Shown: piece by piece, positions 11,050-19,429 of the stretch
Layout of the letters: each line of letters opens with the position of its first letter
Numbering within the stretch: position 1 is the stretch's first letter
NCBI GenBank assembly: GCA_021814565.1
Contig: JAKAIC010000011.1
Span: 1-34,563, forward strand
Origin: Actinomycetes bacterium
Lineage (GTDB): Bacteria; Actinomycetota; Actinomycetes; S36-B12; UBA5976
DNA: 34,563 nt
Reading direction: 5' to 3'
Translations under genes and position numbers: made by a program
Notes under the pieces: model-generated
The model's input: only the letters and a program-made list of their open reading frames with translations
What the model was told of the DNA's origin: nothing
Database searches by the model: none

Positions 11050-12268
11050 TGACGTCGATCCGCTCCGGGTCCACATCCGGCACCATGAACGCGTACATGC
11101 CTTCGCCACCGGACCACGTCACTTCTGCGATGCCCGCGTCCACCACCACGTCCAGCTGGCCCGTGGCACCGTCACTGCGGAGATCCGCCACATAGGTCAC
11201 GGCATCGTCGGCACTCACATGCAGGGTGTGAGCATCCCAATCCAGCACCAGCGACCAGCCGCTGTCCGCATCGTCAATGTCAATGCAGAAGCCACCATTG
11301 CAGGCCTCCTCCAAGTTGATGGTGAAGCGCCATGCGGGTTCGGCCGCAGTGACGATGGGATCCAGATTCGGATGCTGCGCCAATACCAGACGATCGTCGA
11401 TCACATGCAGGCGCTGGACGAAACTCTGCTCACCGGCCCAGGGCTGGCCTTCGTCCACCGGTAACTCGCGAAGCCAGGACATGACGCAGGGCTGGCCTTC
11501 AGCGTCGTGAAAAGTGGTTGTCGCATATACGGACTTCGAGTGCCCGAAGTGCCCCCAGGTGCGGGGCGTGAAGGCCAGACCGTCATAGTCACCGATGGCG
11601 TACAGCACCTCCGCGAGCCCAGCTTGGTCCATAGCCGACACCAGCAGCACCCACTGTCCGTCCACCTGCAGGAATTGCGGGCACTCCCAGACGGTGCCCG
11701 AGGCCAGAGGGCCTGCCTCCGAGGATCGAGAGGCGAGCACACCGTCGTAGCTCCAGTGCCTAAGATCGGTGGATGAGTACTGCAATGCGCATCCGCCGAC
11801 GCCGCGCTGCCCGGCCCCGATGGTGAGCTTCCAGCCCTGGCCGTCACGGCGCACCTGCGGATCGCGGAAGTCGAAGAACTCGTCGGACGGCGGCCCGTCA
11901 ATGACCACGCCGATACGCGTCCATTCGCTCATCTCGCTGCTGCCCACTGCCGCTACCACCAGGCCACGGCTCCACTCCCCGGCCGTGGGACGCGTGTAGA
12001 ACATGGTCGGCTGCGGGGCCAAGACGAGGGATCCCGACCAGCATCCCACCTCATCTGCGCACGGCATCAGCGCTGGCTCCAACTCCTGCCATTGCACGAG
12101 ATCGGGTGAGACGGCATGGCCCCAGTGCATGGCGGCCTCCCAGCTGGTGCCCAGGGGCGAGTACTGGAAGAAGAGGTGGTACCGCTCACCATCGAAGACG
12201 ATGCCATGGGGATCATTCATCCAGCCCCGGGCGGGCGTGAAGTGGAACTGCGGGCGCCGTCTCGTCAT
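11039..12268 (-). CDS. GH32 beta-fructofuranosidase (sucrose/fructan hydrolase), cytoplasmic
   Basis: This 409-residue protein shows the three GH32 active-site motifs in order: WMNDPHG near residues 16-22 (nucleophile Asp19), FRDPQV (transition-state Asp) and WECPQF (acid/base Glu). The five-bladed propeller runs to about residue 300, followed by a short beta-sandwich (GGFCIDIDDADSGWSLVLDWD). It hydrolyses terminal beta-fructosides, most likely sucrose or short fructo-oligosaccharides. There is no signal peptide, so it acts on imported sugar, but no sugar transporter or PTS gene is adjacent. The ATG is preceded by a -10 box at leaderless spacing and no Shine-Dalgarno. It is divergent from the TauE gene. 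Confidence 0.93.
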   Translation of the reverse strand: MTRRRPQFHFTPARGWMNDPHGIVFDGERYHLFFQYSPLGTSWEAAMHWGHAVSPDLVQWQELEPALMPCADEVGCWSGSLVLAPQPTMFYTRPTAGEWSRGLVVAAVGSSEMSEWTRIGVVIDGPPSDEFFDFRDPQVRRDGQGWKLTIGAGQRGVGGCALQYSSTDLRHWSYDGVLASRSSEAGPLASGTVWECPQFLQVDGQWVLLVSAMDQAGLAEVLYAIGDYDGLAFTPRTWGHFGHSKSVYATTTFHDAEGQPCVMSWLRELPVDEGQPWAGEQSFVQRLHVIDDRLVLAQHPNLDPIVTAAEPAWRFTINLEEACNGGFCIDIDDADSGWSLVLDWDAHTLHVSADDAVTYVADLRSDGATGQLDVVVDAGIAEVTWSGGEGMYAFMVPDVDPERIDVTTW

Positions 12269-12274
12269 GGGCGA

Positions 12275-12280
12275 AGGCTA
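12275..12280 (-). promoter_or_regulatory. -10 box (TAGCCT) of the beta-fructosidase gene, leaderless
   Basis: On the minus strand TAGCCT is followed by six bases (TCGCCC) and then the ATG at 12268. No Shine-Dalgarno precedes the ATG. This hexamer and spacing are the same as at the dehydrogenase start (2601-2613). Confidence 0.55.
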
Positions 12281-12310
12281 ACCACAGGTCCCGGCACACT
12301 CCTGCCCTGT

Positions 12311-12335
12311 TATTCCTACTGACTCGGTAGGAATA
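12311..12335. promoter_or_regulatory. perfect 9-bp inverted repeat, operator upstream of tauE-like gene
   Basis: TATTCCTAC (12311-12319) and GTAGGAATA (12327-12335) are exact reverse complements around a seven-base spacer. Relative to the predicted transcription start at 12351 the site spans about -40 to -16, covering the -35 and spacer region, the classic place for a repressor. It lies 31 bp upstream of the beta-fructosidase -10 box, so it could also affect that promoter. The regulator is not identified. Sulfur-sensing Rrf2 (CymR-like) or ArsR-family repressors are candidates only because of the gene controlled. Confidence 0.65.
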
Positions 12336-12338
12336 GGT

Positions 12339-12344
12339 TACAAT
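12339..12344 (+). promoter_or_regulatory. -10 box (TACAAT) of the TauE gene, leaderless
   Basis: TACAAT ends six bases before the second of two nearby ATGs (12345 and 12351). The first ATG abuts the box and would lie inside the promoter melting region, so 12351 is the likely start of both transcript and protein. Confidence 0.6.
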
Positions 12345-12350
12345 ATGGCA

Positions 12351-13250
12351 ATGCACAGCCTGCAGTACGTCCTGGCCGGATCGGTGGTCGGCTTTGCCGT
12401 GGGCCTCACCGGCATGGGTGGGGGCGTGCTGATGACGCCGATTCTGGTGCTGCTCTTCAAGATCAACCCCCTGGCCGCGGTCGGCAGCGACCTGCTCGTC
12501 TCCTTCTGCATGAAGCCGCTCGGAGCGTTCGTGCACCACCGGGCCGGCACCATCCGCTGGGAGATCATGCGCTGGCTCATCCCCTTCTCGGTGCCCGCCG
12601 CCTTCTCCGGGGCCTTCATTCTCGATCGCCTGGGCAGCGGCCCCCAATTGGCAGACCGCCTCAAACTCATGATCGGTGGGGCACTCCTGCTCGCGGTGGT
12701 GGGCATGGTGGCGGGCATCTTCATCGGACACGGACGCACACACCTGGCCGACGACGAGCAACTGCAGGTACGGCGCCTGCCGACCGCACTCATCGGACTT
12801 TTCGGTGGCCTCGTCGTCGGCATCACCTCGGTGGGCTCAGGCTCGCTCATCATCGTGCTGCTCATGCTGCTCTACCCGCGCCTGCGCGCGCGCGACCTGG
12901 TGGGCTCGGACCTGGTACAGGCCATTCCCCTGGTGGGAGCGGCAACCCTCGGCCACCTGATGACGGGCAATGTGCAATTCGGCCTGGCCGGCTGGTTGCT
13001 GGTCGGTGCCCTGCCCGGCATCTACGGCGGCGCCAAGTACTCCACCGAGCTGCCCAATGCCGTACTGCGTTGGCTGCTGGCCGTGCTGCTGCTGGCCTCC
13101 GGACTCAAGCTGTGGTACCTGCCCACGCCCATTGTCGTCACTGCCTCCGTGATGCTGGCGCTCGCAGGCATGGAGGTGACGGCACGACGCAGCCGGCGAC
13201 CGGCTGCCCTGCGCTACCTCGCGCTGACGAGCGCTATTCGCACGCGTTGA
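12351..13250 (+). CDS. TauE/SafE-family membrane transporter (sulfite/sulfonate-type anion permease)
   Basis: This 299-residue protein has about eight to nine hydrophobic segments and the internal duplication of the TauE/SafE family. GLTGMGGGVLMTPIL with GSDLL in the first half is mirrored by GITSVGSGSLIIVLL with GSDLV in the second. Members move small anions such as sulfite, sulfoacetate or other organosulfonates; the substrate cannot be read from sequence. It sits beside the sulfate-activation/sulfotransferase genes and overlaps the sulfotransferase 3' end by 17 bp in convergent orientation. A sulfur-linked anion, perhaps export of sulfite, is therefore a reasonable inference. A strong palindrome over its promoter predicts tight repression. 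The start at 12351 follows leaderless -10 spacing; ATG 12345 is the alternative. Confidence 0.88.
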   Translation: MHSLQYVLAGSVVGFAVGLTGMGGGVLMTPILVLLFKINPLAAVGSDLLVSFCMKPLGAFVHHRAGTIRWEIMRWLIPFSVPAAFSGAFILDRLGSGPQLADRLKLMIGGALLLAVVGMVAGIFIGHGRTHLADDEQLQVRRLPTALIGLFGGLVVGITSVGSGSLIIVLLMLLYPRLRARDLVGSDLVQAIPLVGAATLGHLMTGNVQFGLAGWLLVGALPGIYGGAKYSTELPNAVLRWLLAVLLLASGLKLWYLPTPIVVTASVMLALAGMEVTARRSRRPAALRYLALTSAIRTR

Positions 13251-14070
13251 CGGAATGGCTGGGGTACGAGTACTTCTCCCCCAGCGTCTGCTTGTACACA
13301 TCCTCACGGAAGCGCACCCCCAGCAAGCGGCAGACGCGCTGGGCTGCACCGGAGTCGGCACAGAAGTCCTCATAGGTGATGTGGATGCTGCGCTCCGGAT
13401 GCGCCGCGGCATACGCCAGGGCGCGAACCTCGAAGGCCTCCAGGCCGGCGCGCGATTCGGCCCGCTTCTCCTCGGACTCCTGTGCCCACCAGGCGCCGGA
13501 CATGGTCTTGTCCAGGTCGCGGGTCAGGAAGATGACGGCGCCCGGAGCCCGCACGTTCAGCAGCCAGTTGAGTTTCTGCTCGAAGTCGGCATCGGTGGTG
13601 CGGTACCACCAGCGGATCTCCTTGAAGCCGATGGTCTTGGGAATGGGTTTCAACGGGTACAGCTGATTCAGCAGGGCGCGTCTCACATCGCGCTTCCACT
13701 GCACGGTTGAGAAGGACTGCGAGCCGTACCAGGGGCTGGCCGGCTTCTCCCGACCCCCGTACGGCAGTCCGGCGGCATCGGCGAGCAACTGCTGGGCATC
13801 GGCCAAGGGCAGCGGGAAGAGGTAGTTCTCGCCCTTGATGTCAAAGCCCGGAAGATGGGAGAGATAGCCGGTGAGCAGGGTGGAGCCACTGCGCCCGTAG
13901 GTCACGACATAGACGGATCTAAAGCGGCTGGTGCCGAACCAGGGCGGCAGCAGCAGCCCCAGCAACGAACGCAACCACAGTGGCGGACGCAGCCGTGTCT
14001 GCAGCCGGGCCAGCGTCCAACCAGGATTGCTGGCGAGGTAGTGCAGGGTGTGGAGCAGATGTCCGGCCAT
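13234..14070 (-). CDS. PAPS-dependent sulfotransferase
   Basis: This 278-residue protein has the two PAPS-binding elements of the sulfotransferase fold. The 5'-phosphosulfate loop is YVVTYGRSGSTLLTGYLSHLPG near residues 40-60. The 3'-phosphate motif is AVIFLTRDLDKTMSGAWWAQ (Arg and Ser). It would transfer sulfate from PAPS to a hydroxyl of a sugar, lipid or small molecule. Start: ATG 14070 overlaps the stop of cysNC by one base (TGATG), which indicates translational coupling to PAPS production; the frame is open further upstream inside cysNC, but that part is not protein-like. There is no signal peptide, so it acts in the cytosol or at the membrane's inner face. The acceptor is unknown; the upstream glycosyltransferases point to a glycan or glycolipid. 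Confidence 0.87.
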   Translation of the reverse strand: MAGHLLHTLHYLASNPGWTLARLQTRLRPPLWLRSLLGLLLPPWFGTSRFRSVYVVTYGRSGSTLLTGYLSHLPGFDIKGENYLFPLPLADAQQLLADAAGLPYGGREKPASPWYGSQSFSTVQWKRDVRRALLNQLYPLKPIPKTIGFKEIRWWYRTTDADFEQKLNWLLNVRAPGAVIFLTRDLDKTMSGAWWAQESEEKRAESRAGLEAFEVRALAYAAAHPERSIHITYEDFCADSGAAQRVCRLLGVRFREDVYKQTLGEKYSYPSHSVNACE

Positions 14071-15899
14071 CAGAACCCGACTCCGGCCAATATCGAGCGA
14101 ACCGCATCGTCGATGCTGCCCGTGCCCTGCACCCTGAGCTCCGCCTGCAGGGGGGCTTCGTAGTCCTGGCCCAGGCCCGTCATGTTGGGAATGGCGCCCG
14201 CACCGGCACGTCGGTAGAGACCCTTGGGGTCGCGCTCTACGCACACCTCAAGCGGGGTGTCAACGTGGATCTCCACGAAGTCGCCAACCGCAAAGCGCGC
14301 GCGCACCTCGTCTCGGTCGCCGCGATAGGGCGAGACCAGGCACACCAGCACCACCAGGCCGGCATCGGCCATCAGCCGCGCGACCTCCCCCACCCGGCGC
14401 ACGTTCTCCGCGCGATCCTCGGGCGTGAAGCCGAGATCCTTGTTCAATCCCAGGCGCACATTGTCGCCATCCAGAATGTAGGTATGAATGCCGCGGTCGT
14501 TGAGTTCGCGCTCCACGGCATTGGCAATGGTGGACTTGCCGGAGCCGGGCAATCCGGTGAACCACAACACCTTGGAGTCATGGCCCAAACTCTTGGCGCG
14601 CGATCCGCGATCGCTGTCGAAAGCCTGCGCATGCACGTTGGTGCCGCGGCGCATGTCATGCAACATGAGCCCGGCGGCCGCCGTGTCGCCGGTGATGCGA
14701 TTGACGAGCAGGAAGGAGCCGGTGTCGCGCACGCGGTCGTACTGGTCGAGCATGATCGGGAGATCCGTGGCCAGCTCCACATGACCGATCTCGTTGATGG
14801 TGAGATCCCGTGCCGCGTGACGGTGTCCGGACTCCACATCCACCTTGTCGCGGATATTGGTGACGGTGGCGTTGGCACGCAATGGGCCGCTCACCAACTC
14901 ATACGAGCGGCCACGCGCCAAGGGCTGCTCGGTGAGCCAAACCAGTTCCGCTGCATAGCGATCGTTGGGCACGCGGGCCTCGCCACTCTGCACGAACATG
15001 TCACCGCGCGCGCAATCGATCTCACGATCAAGGGTGATGGCGATGGCCTGACCGGCCGAGCCTTCGTCAGCGCTGGCGCCGCCGATTGAGATGCCGGCGA
15101 CACGCGCGCTGACACCGGTGCGTCCGACAGTGACTTCATCACCGACGCGAACCGCGCCCGACAACACAGTGCCTGCATAGCCTCGGTAGTTGCCCCCGGC
15201 GCGCAGGACAAGCTGCACGGGCAGCCGGAAGCACTCGCTGGTGGAGAGGTCGGTGGATTCCACCGTGCGCAGCACATCGAGCAGGGTCCCGCCGCCGTAC
15301 CACGGCGCCGCGTCCGACGGCTGTGTGACGAAATCACCGGCAAGTGCGCTCACGGGGAGCGTGATCAGGCGATCGATACCCACCTTCTGAGCCGACTCCG
15401 AGACCTTGCCGACCAAATCGTGGTAGATGCCTTCATCGAACCCGACCGCATCCATCTTGTTGATGGCGACGATCACCGTCTTCACGCCCATCAGGGCGCA
15501 GATGTAGAGATGGCGGAAGGTCTGGGTACGTACACCGCGGGCGGCATCGACGAGCAGGATGCCGACGTCAGCGGTGGAGGCGGCAACCGCCATGTTGCGG
15601 GTGTACTGCTCGTGACCGGGTGCGTCCGCGATGATGGCCCGCACCCCGTTCTGCAGGTCGAGGTGTCGATAGGCGACGTCGATGGTGATGCCCTGCTCGC
15701 GCTCGGCCTCCAGGCCATCGGTGAGCAGCGAGAAGTCCACCTCACCGGCGGGGATGATGGATCCCGAGCGACGGGTCCAGCGCGCCGATTCCAGCACGTC
15801 CTCGGGAACCGACAGAGTCTCGGCCAGCAACCTGCCGATGAGGGTGCTCTTGCCGTCGTCGACGGAACCACAGGTGACAATACGCAGCAAGGCGGTCAT
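14070..15899 (-). CDS. cysNC: bifunctional sulfate adenylyltransferase large subunit / APS kinase
   Basis: This 609-residue protein has an EF-Tu-like GTPase half: GSVDDGKST (residues 11-19), DAPGHEQYTRNM and NKMD. A beta-barrel region follows, then an APS kinase half from about residue 440 (WFTGLPGSGKST near 445-455, then DGDNVRLGLNKDLGFTPEDRAENVRR). With CysD it makes APS from ATP and sulfate at the cost of GTP. The kinase half then converts APS to PAPS. ATG 15899 shares one base with the cysD stop (TGATG). The pairing with a sulfotransferase directly downstream, and the lack of cysH or sulfite reductase genes in the window, suggests that here PAPS serves sulfation more than cysteine synthesis. 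All catalytic motifs appear intact. Confidence 0.95.
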   Translation of the reverse strand: MTALLRIVTCGSVDDGKSTLIGRLLAETLSVPEDVLESARWTRRSGSIIPAGEVDFSLLTDGLEAEREQGITIDVAYRHLDLQNGVRAIIADAPGHEQYTRNMAVAASTADVGILLVDAARGVRTQTFRHLYICALMGVKTVIVAINKMDAVGFDEGIYHDLVGKVSESAQKVGIDRLITLPVSALAGDFVTQPSDAAPWYGGGTLLDVLRTVESTDLSTSECFRLPVQLVLRAGGNYRGYAGTVLSGAVRVGDEVTVGRTGVSARVAGISIGGASADEGSAGQAIAITLDREIDCARGDMFVQSGEARVPNDRYAAELVWLTEQPLARGRSYELVSGPLRANATVTNIRDKVDVESGHRHAARDLTINEIGHVELATDLPIMLDQYDRVRDTGSFLLVNRITGDTAAAGLMLHDMRRGTNVHAQAFDSDRGSRAKSLGHDSKVLWFTGLPGSGKSTIANAVERELNDRGIHTYILDGDNVRLGLNKDLGFTPEDRAENVRRVGEVARLMADAGLVVLVCLVSPYRGDRDEVRARFAVGDFVEIHVDTPLEVCVERDPKGLYRRAGAGAIPNMTGLGQDYEAPLQAELRVQGTGSIDDAVRSILAGVGF

Positions 15900-16801
15900 C
15901 AGAAGTAGCCCTCCATCTTCTTGGCTTCCATGGAGGCGCTCTTCTCACCGTCGATGAGGCGACCGGCACGCTCGGAGAGGCGAGTGGTGATGAGCTCGTC
16001 GATGAGGTCGTCGACGGTGGCGGCGGGGCTCTCCACCGCCGCGCACAGGGGGTAGCAGCCCAGCGAGCGGAAACGGATAAGCCGCAGTTCCGGCGTCTCG
16101 CCCTCCAGCAGGGGGTAGCGATCATCGTCGACCATGATCAAGGAACCGTTGCGCTGCACCACCGGACGCGGCGCGGCGAAGTACAGCGGCACCACGGGGA
16201 TGCCCTCGCGACGGGTGTACTCCCAGACGTCGAGCTCCGTCCAGTTGGAGAGCGGGAAGACACGCATGGTCTGGCCCTCGGTGAGGCGCGTGTTGTAGGT
16301 ATGCCACATCTCAGGCCGCTGCGCACGCGGCTCCCAACGATGGCCGGGCAGGCGCAGGGAGAAGATTCGCTCCTTGGCCCGGCTGCGCTCCTCATCGCGG
16401 CGCGAGCCTCCCAGCGCAGCGTCGAAGCCGTACTGGTCGAGGGCCTCGCGCAGCGCGACCGTCTTCATGATGCGCGTGTATTCCTGGGTGCCGGCAGTGA
16501 AGGGCGTGATGTTGTCCGCCACGCCCTGCTGGTTGGTGTGCACGATGAGGTCCACGCCGTAGAGGGCGGCTATCTCGTCGCGGAAGCGGATCATGTCCGC
16601 GAACTTCCAGGTGGTGTCGACGTGCATGAGCGGGAAGGGAATGGGAGCGGGGGCGAAGGCCTTGCGAGCGATGTGGAGCATGACGCCCGAGTCCTTGCCG
16701 ATGCTGTACAGCATCACCGGCTTGTCGAACGCCGCCGCGGTCTCGCGGATGATCTCGATCGTCTCTGCCTCGAGTACATCGAGCATCTCTTGACGGGACA
16801 T
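15899..16801 (-). CDS. cysD: sulfate adenylyltransferase small subunit
   Basis: This 300-residue protein, of usual family length, has the PP-loop SIGKDSG at residues 33-39. It also has [27 protein letters not shown] and the C-terminal [14 protein letters not shown], all hallmark CysD segments. It adenylylates sulfate to APS in complex with the GTPase half of CysNC. It heads a three-gene set, cysD-cysNC-sulfotransferase, joined by two TGATG overlaps. The ATG at 16801 has no Shine-Dalgarno but a -10 box at leaderless spacing, so the set probably has its own promoter in the 116-bp gap after the glycosyltransferase genes. Confidence 0.96.
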   Translation of the reverse strand: MSRQEMLDVLEAETIEIIRETAAAFDKPVMLYSIGKDSGVMLHIARKAFAPAPIPFPLMHVDTTWKFADMIRFRDEIAALYGVDLIVHTNQQGVADNITPFTAGTQEYTRIMKTVALREALDQYGFDAALGGSRRDEERSRAKERIFSLRLPGHRWEPRAQRPEMWHTYNTRLTEGQTMRVFPLSNWTELDVWEYTRREGIPVVPLYFAAPRPVVQRNGSLIMVDDDRYPLLEGETPELRLIRFRSLGCYPLCAAVESPAATVDDLIDELITTRLSERAGRLIDGEKSASMEAKKMEGYF

Positions 16802-16808
16802 GGCGGCA

Positions 16809-16814
16809 ACTTTA
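16809..16814 (-). promoter_or_regulatory. -10 box (TAAAGT) of cysD, leaderless
   Basis: On the minus strand TAAAGT is followed by seven bases (TGCCGCC) and the cysD ATG. No Shine-Dalgarno is present. No convincing -35 hexamer is seen upstream in the 116-bp gap. Confidence 0.5.
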
Positions 16815-16917
16815 TCGGCCGGATTTACATTCCTCTGCCCTTTCCATGACCATCACAGAGGCTTCCCAGAATTGGCAGGCTCCACGGCGAAGTCCTGGCA
16901 GTTCCCTGCATCGTGCA

Positions 16918-18237
16918 TCAACGCTGCGTAGCGCGCCGGCCGTACCAGGTCTCGGCGATCACCGTGCGGCGATCGCGGTAATCGGCGCTGAGACCCGGAT
17001 GCAGGTGCTCCACAGCGGTGGAGCCAGCCAGGTCCACCGCGAGCAGGTCCTCGGTGACGACCACGCCCTCAATGGCCGGCCGGGGGTCGCGGAAGCCCAA
17101 CAGCCACTCCGCCAGCAGGCGCGCGCGCAGGCGCACCAGGGGAATGAGGTCGGGCTTGGTGTGCGGGCGCAGCTTCAGCAGCAAGGCCGCTGCCTCAATC
17201 GCTCCATTGCCCCAACCTGCTTGCAGCTGAAGTGCGTTGAGAGCCATCTGCCCGCGCGCCAGTTCGTCGTCGATGAGTCCCTCGACCACCCGGGCCAGCG
17301 AGTCCGGTGAACTGGCCTCCACCACTACGCCCACCCCCTGCGCCTGCATGGCGAGCGCACGGGCGCGCTGGTCGTCCGTGACATTGTCCGCGGGCACCAG
17401 CACGGTGGGCACGGCACAGGCCGTGAACTCGTGGGCTGCGTTGTAACCGACCGAGGTGACGGCGAGATCGACGGCAGCCAGGTAGGGATGCAAAGGAAAC
17501 ACCCCGGTGATGGTATGGATGCGCGCTGCTTCCACTGCGGAGCGATTGCGACCAAGCGCGTCCTTGGTGGTGACCACATTGATGTCCTCGCGTTCGGCCA
17601 GCTGCGCCATGATCGCATCGAGGCCGGCGATGGCATTGCTGCCGACGTTGAAGAGCACCGTGGGCTTGTCAGGATCCACGCCCAGGACGGACGAGGCCTG
17701 CGCACGATCCAGCATGGCCTGCGGGCCCGCCTCGGTGATGACGCCCACCTTCCGCGCATCACCGCGCTTGTGAGTAGCGCCGGCATCCATGCCGTCCCCG
17801 AGATCGCCGGGCTCGATGATCAGGTCGAAGAGATCGGCGAAGGCGAGCGGCGAGGTGATGGCGTCGACCCGCCAGACACCCCGTCGCACCCAGACGGCGG
17901 CCACCGGCAGGCGACGAAGTGCGGCCAGCAGCCCGGCGTAGGGCACGACACCGTCGAAGGCCACGACGTCGGCATCCACTTCCTCGGCCAGGGCGACAAT
18001 GCGATCACGCAGGTACCCGCGATGCCACATGCGCTTGGTGAGCCACGGTGAGGTGTAGCTGGGGCAGTACTCCAGCACCGCGCCACCACGCACCGCCACC
18101 GGCGCCGCCTGCGAAAGCGTCATGATGGTGCAGCGCACGTCTGCGGGCAATTGCGCGGCAATCGCCAACTGCCGCACCAGATGTCCCATGCCGAAGCCAT
18201 TGCTCGTGACCAGCAGTATGGAACGGGACTCACTCAT
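16918..18237 (-). CDS. UGT/MurG-like (GT-B) glycosyltransferase
   Basis: This 439-residue protein starts SILLVTSNGFGMGHLVRQLAIAAQL, the glycine-rich N-terminal loop of GT-B enzymes that scan a nucleotide sugar and acceptor (GT1/GT28 style). It has a donor-side half with VLFNVGSNA and DLAVTSVGYNAAHEFTACAVPTVLVPADNVTDDQRARA, close to the MurG/UGT GGxGT...E..P signature region. It would transfer a sugar from a nucleotide donor in the cytosol; donor and acceptor are unknown. Start: ATG 18237 overlaps the end of the upstream glycosyltransferase by eight bases (ATGAGTGA). The frame is open to 18360, but that part lies inside the neighbour. It is the last of three overlapping glycosyltransferase genes that precede cysD. 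Confidence 0.82.
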   Translation of the reverse strand: MSESRSILLVTSNGFGMGHLVRQLAIAAQLPADVRCTIMTLSQAAPVAVRGGAVLEYCPSYTSPWLTKRMWHRGYLRDRIVALAEEVDADVVAFDGVVPYAGLLAALRRLPVAAVWVRRGVWRVDAITSPLAFADLFDLIIEPGDLGDGMDAGATHKRGDARKVGVITEAGPQAMLDRAQASSVLGVDPDKPTVLFNVGSNAIAGLDAIMAQLAEREDINVVTTKDALGRNRSAVEAARIHTITGVFPLHPYLAAVDLAVTSVGYNAAHEFTACAVPTVLVPADNVTDDQRARALAMQAQGVGVVVEASSPDSLARVVEGLIDDELARGQMALNALQLQAGWGNGAIEAAALLLKLRPHTKPDLIPLVRLRARLLAEWLLGFRDPRPAIEGVVVTEDLLAVDLAGSTAVEHLHPGLSADYRDRRTVIAETWYGRRATQR

Positions 18238-19429
18238 CGAGGCCCCCGTTCGGTCCCGCCACCGCGCGCGCAGCCACCACACCCTGATCCATGAAGGCAC
18301 GAGCCACACGCGCGAAGGTGTCCGAGATGTGTGAGGGCCGCAGGCGATGCCGCATGGCAAGCGCGCGCTCCCGCGCAGGCGCCTGCCACTCCGTGTTCAG
18401 CAGTTCGGCCTCGAGCTCGTCATGCGCCGAGTACACGCGACCGGCACCCTGGGCCAGCAGATGTGTGGAACCAGCGGTGGAGGAAGCGATGACCGGCGTG
18501 CCCATGCTGAGCGCCAGCACCAGCGCGCCGGAATTCAGCGAAGCCTTGTAGGGAACGATCGCGTTGTCGGCGGCCACGAACAGCGTCCAGATGTCCTCGG
18601 GCACGATGCGCTCGGGCAGCACATGGATGGCGGGGTGCAGTGCGGCCATGTGAAGCAGTCGCTGCGTGCCCTCATCCCTGCCCGCGCCACCGGCGATGAA
18701 GAGGTTGACCCGGCGCGGATGCCGGCGACTGAGGCCATCGAAGACCTCCGCCAACTCCAGCAATCCCTTATAGGGCTTTAGGGCGCCGAGCACGAGTGAG
18801 ACCTGCTCATTGGGGCCGAAGCCCAGTTGGGCACGTGCCCCGGCACGCGATGCACGCTCCGGGTAGTAGCCCTGATAGCCGGGATGCTCGACGCGCACCA
18901 CCTTCTCCGCGGGCACCGCGAAAGAGGCTGCGGCCGCTGCAATGGAGGCGGGATTCATGATGTGGATCATCTCGGCGCGCTCGCACATGATCACCCGCAG
19001 CCTGACTTCGAGATCCTCGAACACCGATTCGTGCGGCAGCACGTTGTGCATGGTCCACACCAGGCGCACGCCCTGCTGCTGCATGGCATCGAGTGAGCGC
19101 TCGAAGGAGGACACGCGCTTCTCGGCATCCTCGCGCGTCTTGGCTCCGGCCAGCACCACGTTCAGCCAGTGCAGGTGCCACACCCGCTGGTCGACGTGCG
19201 CTGCCGCCTTGAGCATGCGCAGTGCATCACCGTGCGCCTGCGCGCCCATGGCCGTGATGTCGTGATCGGCCATGTGCATCATGAGCAGGTGCTGGTAGGG
19301 ATTGCCGACGAAGTTCGGCGAGTAGACCCAGGCCGAGGCCTCACGTGTGGGATGCAGCGTGATGGCCTGCTGCATGCTCCAGCGGCGCTCCAAGGAGCGC
19401 TTCTGCGGCAGCTTGTCGTCGAAGATCAT
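18230..19429 (-). CDS. GT4-like glycosyltransferase
   Basis: This 399-residue protein is of GT-B type. Its N-terminal acceptor half has NPYQHLLMMHMADHDI, VWHLHWLNVVLAGA and LVWTMHNVLPHE. Its donor half begins near LVLGALKPYKGLLELAEVF and holds NAIVPYKASLNSGALVLALSMGTPVIASSTAGS, matching the EX7E-type region of GT4 with the first glutamate replaced. Similar proteins are annotated as mannosyl- or glucuronosyltransferases of surface polysaccharides, but the sugar cannot be assigned. The ATG overlaps the stop of the preceding gene by four bases (ATGA), and the next gene starts inside its last codons, so the three are co-translated. Confidence 0.82.
   Translation of the reverse strand: MIFDDKLPQKRSLERRWSMQQAITLHPTREASAWVYSPNFVGNPYQHLLMMHMADHDITAMGAQAHGDALRMLKAAAHVDQRVWHLHWLNVVLAGAKTREDAEKRVSSFERSLDAMQQQGVRLVWTMHNVLPHESVFEDLEVRLRVIMCERAEMIHIMNPASIAAAAASFAVPAEKVVRVEHPGYQGYYPERASRAGARAQLGFGPNEQVSLVLGALKPYKGLLELAEVFDGLSRRHPRRVNLFIAGGAGRDEGTQRLLHMAALHPAIHVLPERIVPEDIWTLFVAADNAIVPYKASLNSGALVLALSMGTPVIASSTAGSTHLLAQGAGRVYSAHDELEAELLNTEWQAPARERALAMRHRLRPSHISDTFARVARAFMDQGVVAARAVAGPNGGLDE

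Noticed and set aside
14071-14244. N-terminal extension of the sulfotransferase frame
   Set aside because: It lies within cysNC and reads as Arg/Gly/His-rich sequence; the TGATG-coupled ATG at 14070 gives a normal family N-terminus.
13980-15089. 369-codon rightward frame over cysNC
   Set aside because: Antisense of a well-recognised cysNC gene, with no recognisable domain of its own.
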